Shown here: positions 1 to 10,150 of the stretch, in pieces
How positions within the stretch are numbered: position 1 is the stretch's first letter
Layout of the letters: each line of letters starts with the position of its first letter
Origin: Erythrophleum ivorense
Taxonomy: Eukaryota > Streptophyta > Magnoliopsida > Fabales > Fabaceae
Direction: 5' to 3'
Assembly (NCBI GenBank): GCA_026724425.1
Contig: JAIUCV010000083.1
Coordinates: 1,488,001 to 1,552,000, forward strand
Length of the DNA stretch: 64,000 nucleotides
The notes under the pieces: model-generated
The model's input: the letters and a program-made list of their open reading frames with translations, nothing else
Databases searched by the model: none
Told to the model about the DNA's origin: nothing
Program-made: the position numbers and the translations under genes

Positions 1-140
1 TTTGTTAAACGGTTATTCATGATTTAATAATATTGGTTTCTTCCGCATTGTGTTGTTGAATTAGCTGTTGAGGATTAATATTTATGGGAATGTTAATCTG
101 GGCTAATTATAAAAAAAAAAAAAAAAGCTTGGTTGTTTCA
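1..140 (+). repeat. 3' end of the 5' LTR of the first chromovirus
   Basis: Bases 1-140 match 7045-7189, the end of the downstream LTR, including the A-run and the terminal GGTTGTTTCA. The poly-A run before AAGCTTGG is shorter here than in the 3' LTR. Confidence 0.93.
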
Positions 141-143
141 TTT

Positions 144-155
144 TGGTATCAGAGC
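144..155 (+). other. Primer binding site, initiator tRNA-Met type
   Basis: TGGTATCAGAGC lies 3 bases after the LTR end. It is the usual plant LTR-retrotransposon site complementary to the 3' end of initiator methionine tRNA, where minus-strand DNA synthesis starts. Confidence 0.9.
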
Positions 156-358
156 GTAGTCGGTTTTAGGACTGTTAGAATTGGATGAATTGGACTATGT
201 GTTTAATTGATTATGTGAGTTAGTCAGTTAGTGGTCTAGTCTCATCCTCTCGGTCTTCCAGTTTTCCGCGGGTAAGTGAGTTGGATATTTGGTGTGTTGT
301 GTTTTGGTTTTGTGTGTTGACCTTGCTCTTTTTCTGTACTTGGTGGTAGTGCAGAGAG

Positions 359-1778
359 ATGGACGCAGGTCGTGGTCGTGGCCGTGGTCGTGGTCGCGGT
401 GCAGCCCGTGGGGGCAGAGGAGCTGGTCGCGGTGGGCGAGCAGCGGGTCGTGGAGGTCGGGGTGCTGGTCGTGGAGTGCCAGAGGCTGAGGTTTCCGTTG
501 AGAGTGCAGCGCCTAGTGTGGCGGCAGCGTCGGTGACACAGTCTGTTTCGTTGGCCGGTGGGGCTAACTCAGGTGCCAGTGGTGGCGCAGGAGCTGGAGC
601 GGTTCCCGGTGGGGGCGCTGCTTTAGCTCAGGGAGAGTTGATTGTGGGGCTACTGACGCAGTTGTTGGCACGTCTTCCTCAGGCAGTTCCACAGCAGGCT
701 CCGGTTGCACCTCCAGCGGCCGGGGCACAGGTTGGTGCCGGGGCACATGTTGGTGCCGGTCTTGTTGAGCAGCAGGAGGCTGTGGTGCAGCAGGGTGTTG
801 CAGTTGGGGGTTCTCCTTATCGTGAGATGATGAGGGAGATGCAGAGGATTGGTACGCCTACGTTTGAGGACGGTGTTACTCCAGAGCAGGCTGACGAGTG
901 GCGTCAGAGGTTAGAGAGGAACTTTGATTCTGTTCGTTGTCCGGCACAGTTTCAGGTTGAGTTGGCAGTGCACTACCTTGGAGGTGATGCACATTTGTGG
1001 TGGAGGTCTGTTAGGACCAGGAGAGAGGTTTGGACTTGGGTTGACTTCGTTGAGGAGTTCAACCACAAGTTTTTCCCTCAGGAGGCTCGTGACAGGCTGC
1101 AGTTGAGGTTTTTGGACTTGACTCAGGGAGAGAGGTCTGTTCGGGAGTACGATGCAGAGTTCTGCAGATTGGTGGTCTTTTCTGGTGGTGAGTTGATCAG
1201 TGAGCGGGCACTGACGTCGCGGTTTCTTCAGGGACTTCGGAGGAACATCAGGACGCAGTGCAGAGGTGGTATGTACCACACTAGAGCGGGTTTAGTGGAG
1301 TTGGCAGCGTCCATTGAGGAGGACTTGCGTGAGCCGGTGAGTACGGCGGTTGTTCCAGTTGCGGTTGCTCCTGCTACCCATCCTCGGGGCCAGTAGCAGC
1401 ATCAGCAGCGCATAGGTCACAGTTCTGGTTACGGCAGGGGCAGTAGGCCTGCGCAGGGCCAGAAGAGGAGAGCAGAGGAGATATCTGCTAGCAGCCCGAG
1501 TACGGGTGGTTGTTTTGGTTGTGGTAGTCTGGATCACAGAGTGGCGACTTGCCCCAAGAGGGCGGGATCCAGAGAGACTCCAGTGTGCTTCTACTGCAGG
1601 GAGCCGGGGCATATCAAGACAATGTGTCCCAAGTTACAGCAGAGAGCAGTGGCAGCAGCGATTCAGCCGTTGGCTATCCAGTCAGCAGCTCAGGTGGCAG
1701 CGTTGCATTCAGGTGGTGCGCCGAGAGTGTATACTTCGGCAGAGGTGGGCCAGACCAGTCAGTCAGGCCAGATCACAG
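359..1778 (+). pseudogene. gag: gag of first chromovirus, one premature TAG
   Basis: The frame starts MDAGRGRGRG, with a glycine/arginine-rich N-terminus of about 40 residues, a low-complexity Ala/Gly/Gln linker, a Retrotrans_gag capsid region (about residues 155-310; WRQRLERNF, WWRSV, FFPQEARDR) and two zinc knuckles (CFGCGSLDHRVATC and CFYCREPGHIKTMC, about nt 1512-1630). The frame is continuous to 1778 except for TAG at 1394-1396 in a CAG-rich run, so a CAG-to-TAG change is likely. The ATG follows a 200-bp leader after the primer site. In the intact element this protein would form the particle shell and bind the RNA. It probably joins pol through an intron-like interval or a frameshift. 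Confidence 0.88.
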
Positions 1779-1860
1779 GTAAAATCTTGACTCAGACTTT
1801 TAAATTCTTTAAGGTAGAATTGTTGGTGTTGTCTGTTTCTGTTGTTTTACTGTGATAGAG
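1779..1860 (+). other. Possible 82-bp spliced interval between gag and protease
   Basis: The gag frame runs out at 1855 and the protease frame lies in another phase. A GTAAAAT donor at 1779 and a GATAGAG acceptor ending at 1860 would join the frames in phase. The same donor context (gatcacag/GTAAAAT) and acceptor context (GTGATAGAG) occur in the diverged minus-strand element near 20960-21025. Splicing is inferred; programmed frameshifting is the alternative. Confidence 0.45.
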
Positions 1861-4800
1861 TTAGAGGTTCTCAACACTTGTGGAATTGTGTAGGGACCTT
1901 GTTAGTTGGAGGTTTTGAGTCTCACGTTCTGTTTGACTCGGGAGCATCTAATTGCTTCATTACTCCGGAGAGAGCTGAGGGTAATGGTATTCGGAGTAGC
2001 GATGGCGAGGTTTCAGGCTTTGTCAAGGTGGCCGGAGGTGGTTATTTGGCTACTTCGGGCAGAGCTAGAGCAGTTGATGTGCAGATTGCGGGGCAGTCTA
2101 TGCCAGCAGATTTGGTCATCAGTCCAGTGGAGCTGTATGACGTGATTTTGGGGATGGACTGGTTATCTCTATACCGAGTTCATCTGGATTGCTACAGAGG
2201 TAGAGTTGTGTTTGAGCGGGATGCAGGGAAGTTGGTTTATCAGGGAGTGAGACCGACTTCGGGGAGTATAGTGATTTCAGCTATTCAGGCAGAGCAGTTG
2301 TTAAAGCGGGGCTGCGAAGCCTATTTGGCGACAATCACTATGACAGAGTCCAGTGGTGAGGTGAGTCTGCAGGATATTCAGGTTGTCCAGGAGTTTGAGG
2401 ACGTATTTTGGTCGCTGAAGGGATTGCCACCATCTCGGTCAGATCCTTTCACGATTGATTTAGAGCCCGGGACAGCTCTGATATCGAAGACACCTTACAG
2501 GATGGCTCCAGCAGAGATGGCAGAGCTGAAGAAGCAGCTAGAGGACCTTTTGAGTAAAGGGTTCATCAGACCGAGTGTGTCGCCATGGGGAGCGCCAGTG
2601 TTGTTTGTGAAGAAGAAAGATGGCTGTTTTCGGTTGTGTATCGATTACCGGGGACTTAACCGAGTCACAGTGAAGAACAGGTACCCACTTCCGAGGATCG
2701 ATGAGTTGTTGGATCAGTTGAGAGGGGCTACTTGGTTCTCTAAGATTGACTTGGCATCGGGTTATCATCAGATCCCGATAGATGAGGCAGATGTCCGGAA
2801 GACAGCTTTTCGGACGAGGTATGGGCATTTCGAGTTTGTGGTCATGCCTTTCGGTTTGACTAATGCGCCGGCAGCATTTATGAGGTTGATGAACGACGTG
2901 TTCAGGGAGTTTCTGGATGTGTTTGTCATTATTTTTATTGATGACATTTTGGTGTATTCGAGGAGTCCAGAGGAGCATGCGACTCATTTGAGGCTTGTTT
3001 TGGAGAAGCTTCGAGAGCAGAAGCTGTTTGCTAAGTTGAGCAAGTGCAGCTTTTGGCAGCGAGAGATGGGTTTTCTTGGCCATATTGTTTCTGCAGAGGG
3101 AGTTTCTGTGGATCCGGCTAAGATAGAGGCTATCAGAGATTGGCCTAGACCGAGTAGTGCTACCGAGATCAGGAGTTTTCTGGGTTTAGCAGGCTACTAC
3201 AGGAGGTTCGTCAAGGGGTTTGCGAGTATGTCTCAACCGATGACGAGGTTGACTGGCAAGGATGTGCCGTTTGTGTGGTCGCATGAGTGCGAGGAGAGCT
3301 TTGGGAAGCTCAAGGAGATGTTGACTAGTACACCAGTGTTGGCATTACCCGACCCGGGGAAGCCATATGTAGTGTACACAGATGCTTCAGGTGTTGGACT
3401 TGGTTGTGTTTTGATGCAGGAGGGCAGAGTGATTGCCTATGCTTCGAGGCAGTTGCAGGGCAGTGAGCGCAACCGTCCTACACATGATCTTGAGTTGGGA
3501 GCAGTGGTTTTTGCACTCAAGATTTGGAGGTCTTATCTTTATGGTGGCAGAGTGCAGATCTTTACAGATCACAAGAGTCTACAGCACATTTTCACTCAGC
3601 CTTTGCTGAATGCGAGACAGACGCGTTGGGTGGAGTTCCTGGCAGACTATGACCTGGATATTGTTTATCATCCGGGCAAGGCCAATTTGGTGGCAGATGC
3701 TTTGAGTCGACGGAGGGTTGATTCAGATAGAGAGCGTGGTGTTGAGGCTTTGGTCAGCGAGATTAGTACATTGCGTCTTTGTGCTATTTCAGAGGAGCCT
3801 TTGGGTTTAGAGGCAGCTGACCAGGCAGATTTACTCAGTAGGATCAGGGTGGCGCAGCAGAGTGATCAGGGTTTGATTGATGCTTCGCAGGCAGTTGGTT
3901 CTGAGTATCAGGTCTCTTCGAATGGGACTATCTTGGTTCGTGGGCGAGTTTGTGTGCCCAAGGATGAGGAGTTGAGGCATGAGGTTTTGAGAGAGGCTCA
4001 TTCGAGCAAGTTTTCGATTCATCCGGGTACGACCAAGATGTACCGTGACCTCAAACGGTATTATCATTGGGTTGGGATGAAGAGGGATGTGGCAGATTGG
4101 GTTGCGAGGTGCAACACTTGTTCTTTGGTCAAGGCAGAGCATCAGGTGCCTAGTGGTCTTTTGCAGAGTTTACCCATTCCAGAGTGGAAGTGGGATATGA
4201 TCACTATGGATTTTGTTGTGGGATTACCTATCTCACGGACTTTCGATGCTATTTGGGTCATTGTAGATCGTTTGACCAAGTCAGCACATTTCTTGGCTAT
4301 CAAGAAGACAGATGGAGCGGCTGTCTTGGCTAGGAAGTTTGTGCGAGAGATTGTGAGGCTGCATGGAGTGCCAGCCAGTATCGTGTCGGATAGAGATCCG
4401 AGGTTTGCTTCAGAGTTTTGGAGGGCATTTTAGACTGAGATGGGCACTAAGGTGCATATGAGTACAGCGTATCATCCGCAGACAGATGGGCAGTCAGAGA
4501 GGACTATTCAGACTTTGGAGGATCTGCTTAGGATGTGTGTACTGGATTGGGGTGGTCATTGGGCTGATCATCTGTGTTTGGCAGAGTTTGCCTATAACAA
4601 CAGTTTTCAGTCTAGTATTGGTATGGCTCCTTATGAGGCTTTGTATGGGAGGCCATGCAGGACACCGTTATGCTGGACCCAAGTGGGGGAGCGCAGCATG
4701 TTTGGAGCTAGCTTTGTTCAGGAGACGACGGAGAAGATCCGTGTCTTGAGGCTGAACATGAAGGAGGCTCAGGATAGACAGAGGAGTTATGCAGATAGGC

Positions 4801-5258
4801 GGCGACGTGAGCTTGAGTTTCAGGTGGGAGATAGAGTTTATCTCAAGATGGCTATGTTGAGGGGCCCTAACAGGTCCATAGCAGAGAACAAGCTCAGTCC
4901 GCGTTTTATGGGTCCGTTTCCAGTGGTGGAGCGAGTTGGGCCAGTGGCTTATCGGTTGGAGTTGCCACCGATTATGAGCGCCTTTCATAAGGTGTTTCAT
5001 GTGTCTATGTTGAGGAGGTGTTTGCGTCCTTCAGAGGAGGTTGTGGTTGAGATTCCAGAGGATCTTCAGCCAGATATGACAGTTCCGGCAGTTCCTGTGA
5101 GGATTCTTGAGAGGAGAGTCAAGGTTCTGCAGAACAAGAGGGTGCCATTGTTGAGAGTCTTGTGGGACTGTAGTGGCACAGAGGAGCAGACTTGGGAGCC
5201 AGAGGCAAAGATGAAGCTGAAGTTCGGAAAGTGGTTCGACAAGCAGGCTGTGGAGTGA
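1861..5258 (+). pseudogene. pol: pol of first chromovirus: protease, RT, RNase H, integrase, chromodomain-like end; one premature TAG
   Basis: Domains in order: aspartic protease (LFDSGASNC, nt ~1930); reverse transcriptase (YRGLNRVTVKNRYPLPR; catalytic FIDDILVYS at ~2935-2960); RNase H (YTDASGVGLG, ~3375); integrase zinc finger (HPGTTKMYRDLKR...CNTC, ~4020-4120); DDE core (MDF, SDRDPRFASEFW, HPQTDGQSERT, ~4205-4500); and a C-terminal WDCSGTEEQTWEPE segment typical of chromovirus tails. The frame is open from 1861 to 5258 except TAG at 4431-4433; the related copy at 41487 has CAG there, so this is a C-to-T nonsense change. The break falls inside the integrase core, so this copy cannot make full-length integrase. 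An apparent start at 1842 is TTG and not credible for a plant transcript. Confidence 0.92.
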
Positions 5259-5828
5259 TTCATCTTTGTGGTTCTAGTCTTGTTTTGGTTTTTGTTGTTG
5301 TTGGTCTTGGATTTATGTATTTTCGTTTCGTTGTACGATATACATTTTTGGAGTTATATGAGATGGAGTTTTGCCTCATATTTTTGGTTATGGTTTGGAT
5401 GTTACAAGTTTCTTTGGCCGGTGGGGTCATTGAGAGTTTTTAGTCACATGTTGGTACGCGTTTCAGATTTTATTACTCGTTTTGTCTAGGGGCGTGGGCC
5501 TTGTAGACGGTGGTTCTATATGTGTTGGGACGTTAGGTGCCCAACGGACTTATATTGGGGGTCGCTACCTCGATATGGGTTGTTTTGGTGACGGTGGGTC
5601 ACGTTTTGGTTGTGACTATGGGTCACGTTTTGGTTTTGTGACAGTGGTCACATTTTGGATACTGGACCGAGGGTCGCAGTATGGATGTTGTGACGGTGAG
5701 TTACGGCATTGAGAGTAATAATATCTTGGAAACATGCGTATAACATAGGACTAAAATGTGAGTTTTGAGGTCTTGGAGAGACATTTGTGTTGGGATTCGA
5801 GGACGAATCCATTTTAGTGTGGGAGAAT
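5259..5828 (+). other. 3' noncoding region of the chromovirus with GTCAC/GTGAC repeats and polypurine tract
   Basis: No coding potential seen. Around 5588-5655 the motif GTGAC...GGTCACGTTTTGG is repeated about three times. The sequence just before the LTR (about 5816-5828, GTGTGGGAGAAT) is the polypurine tract; the sister copy at 42896-42908 has the cleaner GTGGGGGAGAAT. The tract primes plus-strand DNA synthesis. Confidence 0.75.
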
Positions 5829-7189
5829 TGTAACATCCGCGAACCAGAAAGTTGTGTTTAGAGTTGGTATCGGACGACATTAGGGGTTTGGGAGTCGATT
5901 ACATATGCTCTTTGAGGTTCGAATCGAGGATTAATTGTACATGTTCTTGTTTGATTGTTGTACAGTTGGTCTAAGGTTCATTTATCTCGAAGAAAGTGTG
6001 TGAAAAGCTTCTGAACGCTTAGTGTCGATCGACACCACAAGGTGTGTCGATCGACACCGGTTATCAAGGGCGATTTCCGGTTTAAGTCGATCGAATCGAG
6101 TTGGGTTGGTTTTGGTCGATGGGTGTCGACCGACACCAAGGAAGGGTGTCGATCGACACCGGTTATTGAGAAATCGACCGGTTTGATTCAAGTTGGCTGG
6201 TTTTGTTCGGTTTGGGGCAAGGAAAGCCCTAGGTCGCGATTTAAAAGTCTGTAGCCGCGAGAGAGGCTCAGTTTTCGAGGCAGAAGTGTTTTTGAGAGAA
6301 AAATGTGATTTCTAAGGTGATTTTGGAGTTTGGAGACTCGTTTTGTTGCTGTTCTTCGTTGTTCTATCTCTTCTCCATCTTTCCAATCCGTTTATAAGGT
6401 GAGTGCGTGACTGTAGGTCCGTTAAGCGTTAGAGATTGTGTGATTTCGGGTTTGTGATGTGTTCTTAAGATTGTTTATGCTGGATTTCGTGTGTTGATAG
6501 CATTGGGGCGTTGAAAACCCTTAGATTTTGTGTTATTGCAATTTGGAATGCGATTTTCGTTGATGTTGGTTTCTGGGCGTCGAGCCGGTGTCGAGCGACA
6601 CTCGATGAGTGTCGATCGACACTCGGGAGGCTGGCGTCGATCGACACCATAGAGGTATCGGTCGACACCGACCTGGGTGTCAGGAAACGTGGGTTTCCTG
6701 ACAGGTAGTTGTGGTTATCATTGTTGCATTGTCCTTCTTGTTGTTTATTGTGATGTTTTGTCTATTGTTTGACGTAATTGGCCTGTAGGCAGGATGATCC
6801 ACTCACTAAGTATTTATGATAATACTTACGCATCTCTATTCCAATGTGATGCAGGTAACAGCAATGTTCTTCCGCGGAAAGAGACTGAGAGAAGAGGATG
6901 ATGAGATTAGGAATTTGATATTGGCATTGTTGTTGTGGTTGACAAGGAATTCTTAGGGTGTTAGTTTATTTTAATAATGTAGCAAAACCTGGTTTAGGTT
7001 GCTTATTGGTTATTTGGTTTATTGGTTTTATTCTTCATTGGTTATTTGTTAAACGGTTATTCATGATTTAATAATATTGGTTTCTTCCGCATTGTGTTGT
7101 TGAATTAGCTGTTGAGGATTAATATTTATGGGAATGTTAATCTGGGCTAATTATAAAAAAAAAAAAAAAAAAAAAGCTTGGTTGTTTCA
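5829..7189 (+). repeat. 3' LTR of first chromovirus (1,361 bp)
   Basis: Starts TGTAACATCC directly after the purine tract and ends GGTTGTTTCA. It is the same family as the LTRs at 37606-40051 and 42909-44283. It includes an A-run before the terminal AAGCTTGG and eight palindromic GTGTCG..CGACAC sites. Confidence 0.93.
6022..6668. repeat. Cluster of eight 14-bp palindromes (GTGTCGATCGACAC type) in the LTR
   Basis: Sites at 6022-6035, 6044-6057, 6123-6136, 6146-6159, 6588-6601, 6609-6622, 6634-6647 and 6655-6668. The half-site TGTCG is inverted around a short centre (GATCG, GACCG, GAGCG, GGTCG variants); two of the eight have a single change in the outer GTG. The same sites recur in every chromovirus LTR in the window. 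A dimeric protein-binding site is an inference. Confidence 0.85.
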
Positions 7190-7247
7190 TTTTGGTATCA
7201 GAGCGTAGTCGGTTTTAGGACTCGAGGGGAGATAGAGTTTATCTCAA
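7190..7247 (+). other. Remnant of a second, tandem chromovirus internal region
   Basis: Directly after the LTR end, 7190-7222 repeats the primer-site and leader sequence found at 141-173. Then about 21 bp (GGGAGATAGAGTTTATCTCA region) match pol at 4827-4847. So an LTR-internal-LTR-internal array was deleted, leaving two short pieces joined. Confidence 0.8.
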
Positions 7248-7460
7248 ACTGATAATAAAAAAAGAATTTTTATCCAATATGATCCAATTCTCAAACCACT
7301 CGCTATCATTTGTTGGACGACTACTTCAATACAAGTAACTGCAGAGTTGTACATTTTATGGTTCAATGATCTTAATAATGTGAGAATCTATTTTTCATAT
7401 TAAAAAAAAATTATCTTGTGGCCTCTGAAACAGATGTAATCTAAAGCAATTTCTCTTTCT
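7248..7460. other. Unassigned AT-rich DNA
   Basis: No open frame, repeat or recognisable element seen between the chromovirus remnant and the 164-bp repeats. Confidence 0.6.
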
Positions 7461-8284
7461 TTAAAATCATTAATCTAGTAAAGGGGGATTTTAGCTAGTA
7501 TTTGTAAATCCATCAAAATACATGAACCAATAAACCCCCATAAATTAATTTCAAAATCACACAAATTCTTTTTGTACATACACCAAAATAAAAATATAAA
7601 TATCAACAAACAAAACAACTTATTTTAAAATCATTAATCTAGTAAAGGGGGATTTTAGCTAGTATTTGTAAATCCATCAAAATACATGAACCAATAAACC
7701 CCCATAAATTAATTTCAAAATCACACAAATTCTTTTTGTACATACACCAAAAGAAAAACATAAATATCAACAAACAAAACAACTTATTTTAAAATCATTA
7801 ATCTAGTAAAGGGGGATTTTAGCTAGTATTTGTAATTAAATCCATCAAAATACATGAACCAATAAACCCCCATAAATTAATTTCAAAATCACACAAATTC
7901 TTTTTGTACATACACCAAAAGAAAAACATAAATATCAACAAACAAAACAACTTATTTTAAAATCATTAATCTAATAAAGAGGGATTTTAGCTAGGATTTG
8001 TAAATCCATCAAAATACATGAACCAATAAACCCCCATAAATTAATTTCAAAATCACACAAATTCTTTTTGTACATACACCAAAAGAAAAACATAAATATC
8101 AACAAACAAAACAACTTATTTTAAAATCATTAATCTAATAAAGAGGGATTTTAGCTAGGATTTGTAAATCCATCAAAATACATGAACCAATAAACCTTTC
8201 TAAATTAATTTCAAAATCACACAAATTCTTTTTGTACATACATCAAAAGATAAACATAAATATCAACAAACAAAACAACTTATT
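7461..8284. repeat. Five tandem units of a ~164-bp noncoding repeat
   Basis: Units begin with TTAAAATCATTAATCTA at 7461, 7625, 7789, 7957 and 8121; the array stops at 8285. Spacing is 164 bp except one unit of 168 bp. Units share 'aagggggattttagctag' (or 'aagagggatttt' in the last two) and 'ccaataaacccccataaatt'. The last unit is the most diverged. No coding potential. Possibly a small satellite or the internal array of an unrecognised nonautonomous transposon. Confidence 0.9.
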
Positions 8285-9716
8285 TTAAACCTAATGAGAT
8301 CAAGAAGAAAATCAACTTAGTCATAATAAAATTAATCGAGAGAAAGACTCGTAATGGTAGAGGCCAAAGAAAGAAGTGAGATTGATGATTTTTTTTATTT
8401 AAATTATTTTCAATAAATATAGTTAAAATATTTTAAATGGCAAAAAAAAATTACAGAATATTTTATGTAACGAGTAAAAATTACAAAAATGACATCTTCT
8501 TATTTGTATGTTTGATTTGTGTGTTTTTTAAGTTGAAGGTTAAATTTCCAAAAAAAAATAATAGTTCGCGGGTTTTTTTGCAGAAAATATTTTTAAATTT
8601 GTGACAAATATAACCAGGGGCTATATAGCGGGTGACTTTGGAGTTCAGGGGATTGACTTGCACGTAATATAATTGAGGGTTTAATTTGCAAAAAAAAATT
8701 AGTTGGAGGGTTTTTTTGCACAAAACCCAATATAAAACCATAAAAAAATACGATCAGAAACTATTAGACTGGAATTATAGGAATAACTAATAAGATAATC
8801 GAGGAATGAGGAATAAAAAGGTTGAAGAGATTCCTATTTATACAAGTAACACATGGAAAAGAAAAGAGAAAAAGTTCAATACTTTCTAAATATTTGATTT
8901 TACATTTTTATAATTGTGTACATTTTTAAATATAAATTATATATATTTTATATTTTTAGTGATACTCTTATGAATATTTTACATATTTATAAATTTTATA
9001 TTTTAAATTTTATGACACATTAATAAGAACGTGTATAATCCATAATTTAGAGGTCTCGTCCTCATTCTGGAGAAGTTAGTTATGTGATTTTAATTTGTCT
9101 TAGCGTTTGGATTTAGCATGATTTGTCTCTGATGTGTGATTTGTGAAGGAGATTGCCACTTATGTTATAATTGAGTTATTAAGTACAGATAATATACACG
9201 GTAAAGAAGATCCTTGTGTGTATGAAGAAGAATCAGTTTAGGTCCTTGCTAATGAATGATTTTGTCTTCTCCTCTTGTAGCTGATGGTATGGTGATGCCT
9301 TCTTGACTTAAAGTAGCTAAAAATAGATAGGATTGTTTTGTAGAGACTTTTTCTTGCATTGTTAGGATTGTTTTCAAGATATTTCTTTGTGTCATCAAAT
9401 ATGTTAGCTAAAAATGTTTCATCTGTTTTTTTCTTTGTGGTTTGTATTGATTTGAAAAATAATATGCTAAATAAGGAAATCTCTCTTAATTTTCGTTTTT
9501 CATTAAATAGAATCCAAAGCTGATACAGTATTAGAGGGGGGAGAGAGAGAAAGAGAGATGAGTGACAAAATAGACAAAAACAGAACAATGCCTTCAATGT
9601 TCATGTGGTGAAAACTTGAGCAAAAACTAGATAACCTTAAGAGAGAACAATATGAAAAGTGTTGAAATCCAAAATATAAAGTCTCGAGTAAACAATATAT
9701 GAAAGCCTGTGCATCA
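8285..9716. other. AT-rich intergenic DNA, degenerate
   Basis: No gene supported. 8510-8735 is a T/A-rich tract with repeated 'gggtttttttgca' motifs, probably an old transposon scrap. From about 9560 to 9716 the sequence resembles 58370-58528, the downstream flank of the paralogous F-box pseudogene. Confidence 0.5.
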
Positions 9717-9954
9717 TTACATAAACTTCAGATTCTCCACATAGTCTATAAAGGTGTTAATACTTACATGATACTTAAACTCTTCAAATCCCTGAAAATC
9801 GAGTGTTGTAAAGGAATTCCTCTCGAGATTGTAGAAGTAAACGCGGAAAAGGTTTGGTCGGTTGTAGGGGTACGACGACATCACGATTTCACCTGAACCA
9901 GTCATTCCAACAAAACATTTCTCTTTAGTTGAAGTAGGAAATTCGTAAGTCTCA
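9717..9954 (-). pseudogene. F-box/FBA gene, 3' part (C-terminus of the associated domain)
   Basis: The minus-strand frame encodes CFVGMTGSGEIV, a FYNLERNSF strand and the ending FIDYVENLKFM, the typical C-terminus of crucifer F-box-associated (FBA) proteins. It is the continuation of the gene whose 5' part lies at 32848-33767. Across the transposon insertion the reading runs ...WSKQT|YEFP... if the element and one TCT are removed. The paralogue at 58529-59283 has the same order (WSKQTYELP). F-box proteins recruit substrates to SCF ubiquitin ligases; the target here is unknown. Confidence 0.88.
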
Positions 9955-9967
9955 CTACAAGAAAATA
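9955..9967 (+). repeat. CACTA-1 left terminal inverted repeat
   Basis: CACTACAAGAAAA, perfect inverse of 32835-32847; TCT target duplication immediately outside. Confidence 0.95.
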
Positions 9968-9974
9968 CAGTATT

Positions 9975-10150
9975 TATAGCATTGAACTATAGCGTTTAGT
10001 AAATTTCCGCTATAGTTGATATATGTTGGACTTTTATAGCGTTTGTAAATTAAGAAACGCTATAATATGATAAGCGGGAAAATATTTTTAGTTGGCGCTT
10101 ACCTTTTAAGTCTATCATAGCAATATATTATATTAAAAACGTTATAATAA
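9975..10150. repeat. CACTA-1 left subterminal repeats
   Basis: Several copies, in both orientations, of a (A)ACGCTATA / TATAGCG(TTT) motif near 9990, 10008, 10038, 10060 and 10140. In En/Spm elements such repeats bind the TNPA protein; the same motif is dense at the right end. Confidence 0.8.

Larger units (their letters stand above)
1..7189 (+). mobile_element. Tekay-like Ty3/Gypsy chromovirus LTR retrotransposon, 5' LTR truncated by window edge
   Basis: Order seen: LTR tail, primer binding site, gag, protease, reverse transcriptase, RNase H, integrase, C-terminal chromodomain-like segment, polypurine tract, full LTR. The pol order RT-RNase H-integrase is that of Ty3/Gypsy, and an aromatic-rich segment after the integrase (around 5130-5240) points to a chromovirus. 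The 3' LTR is 1,361 bp with TG...CA ends; the 5' LTR should start about 1.2 kb before the window, so the target duplication cannot be seen. Two in-frame TAG codons (1394-1396 and 4431-4433) break the coding region. The clade name Tekay is inferred from overall motif resemblance. Confidence 0.93.

Noticed and set aside
1842..1860. Start of the pol frame at 1842
   Set aside because: The codon is TTG, which is not a credible plant start; the frame is better reached by splicing or frameshifting from gag.
7461..8284. CRISPR-like array
   Set aside because: Units are near-identical throughout with no unique spacers, and the genome is a plant.
9238..9597. 119-residue minus-strand open frame
   Set aside because: Low-complexity Lys/Phe-rich translation in AT-rich DNA, no homologue recognised, no supporting signals.
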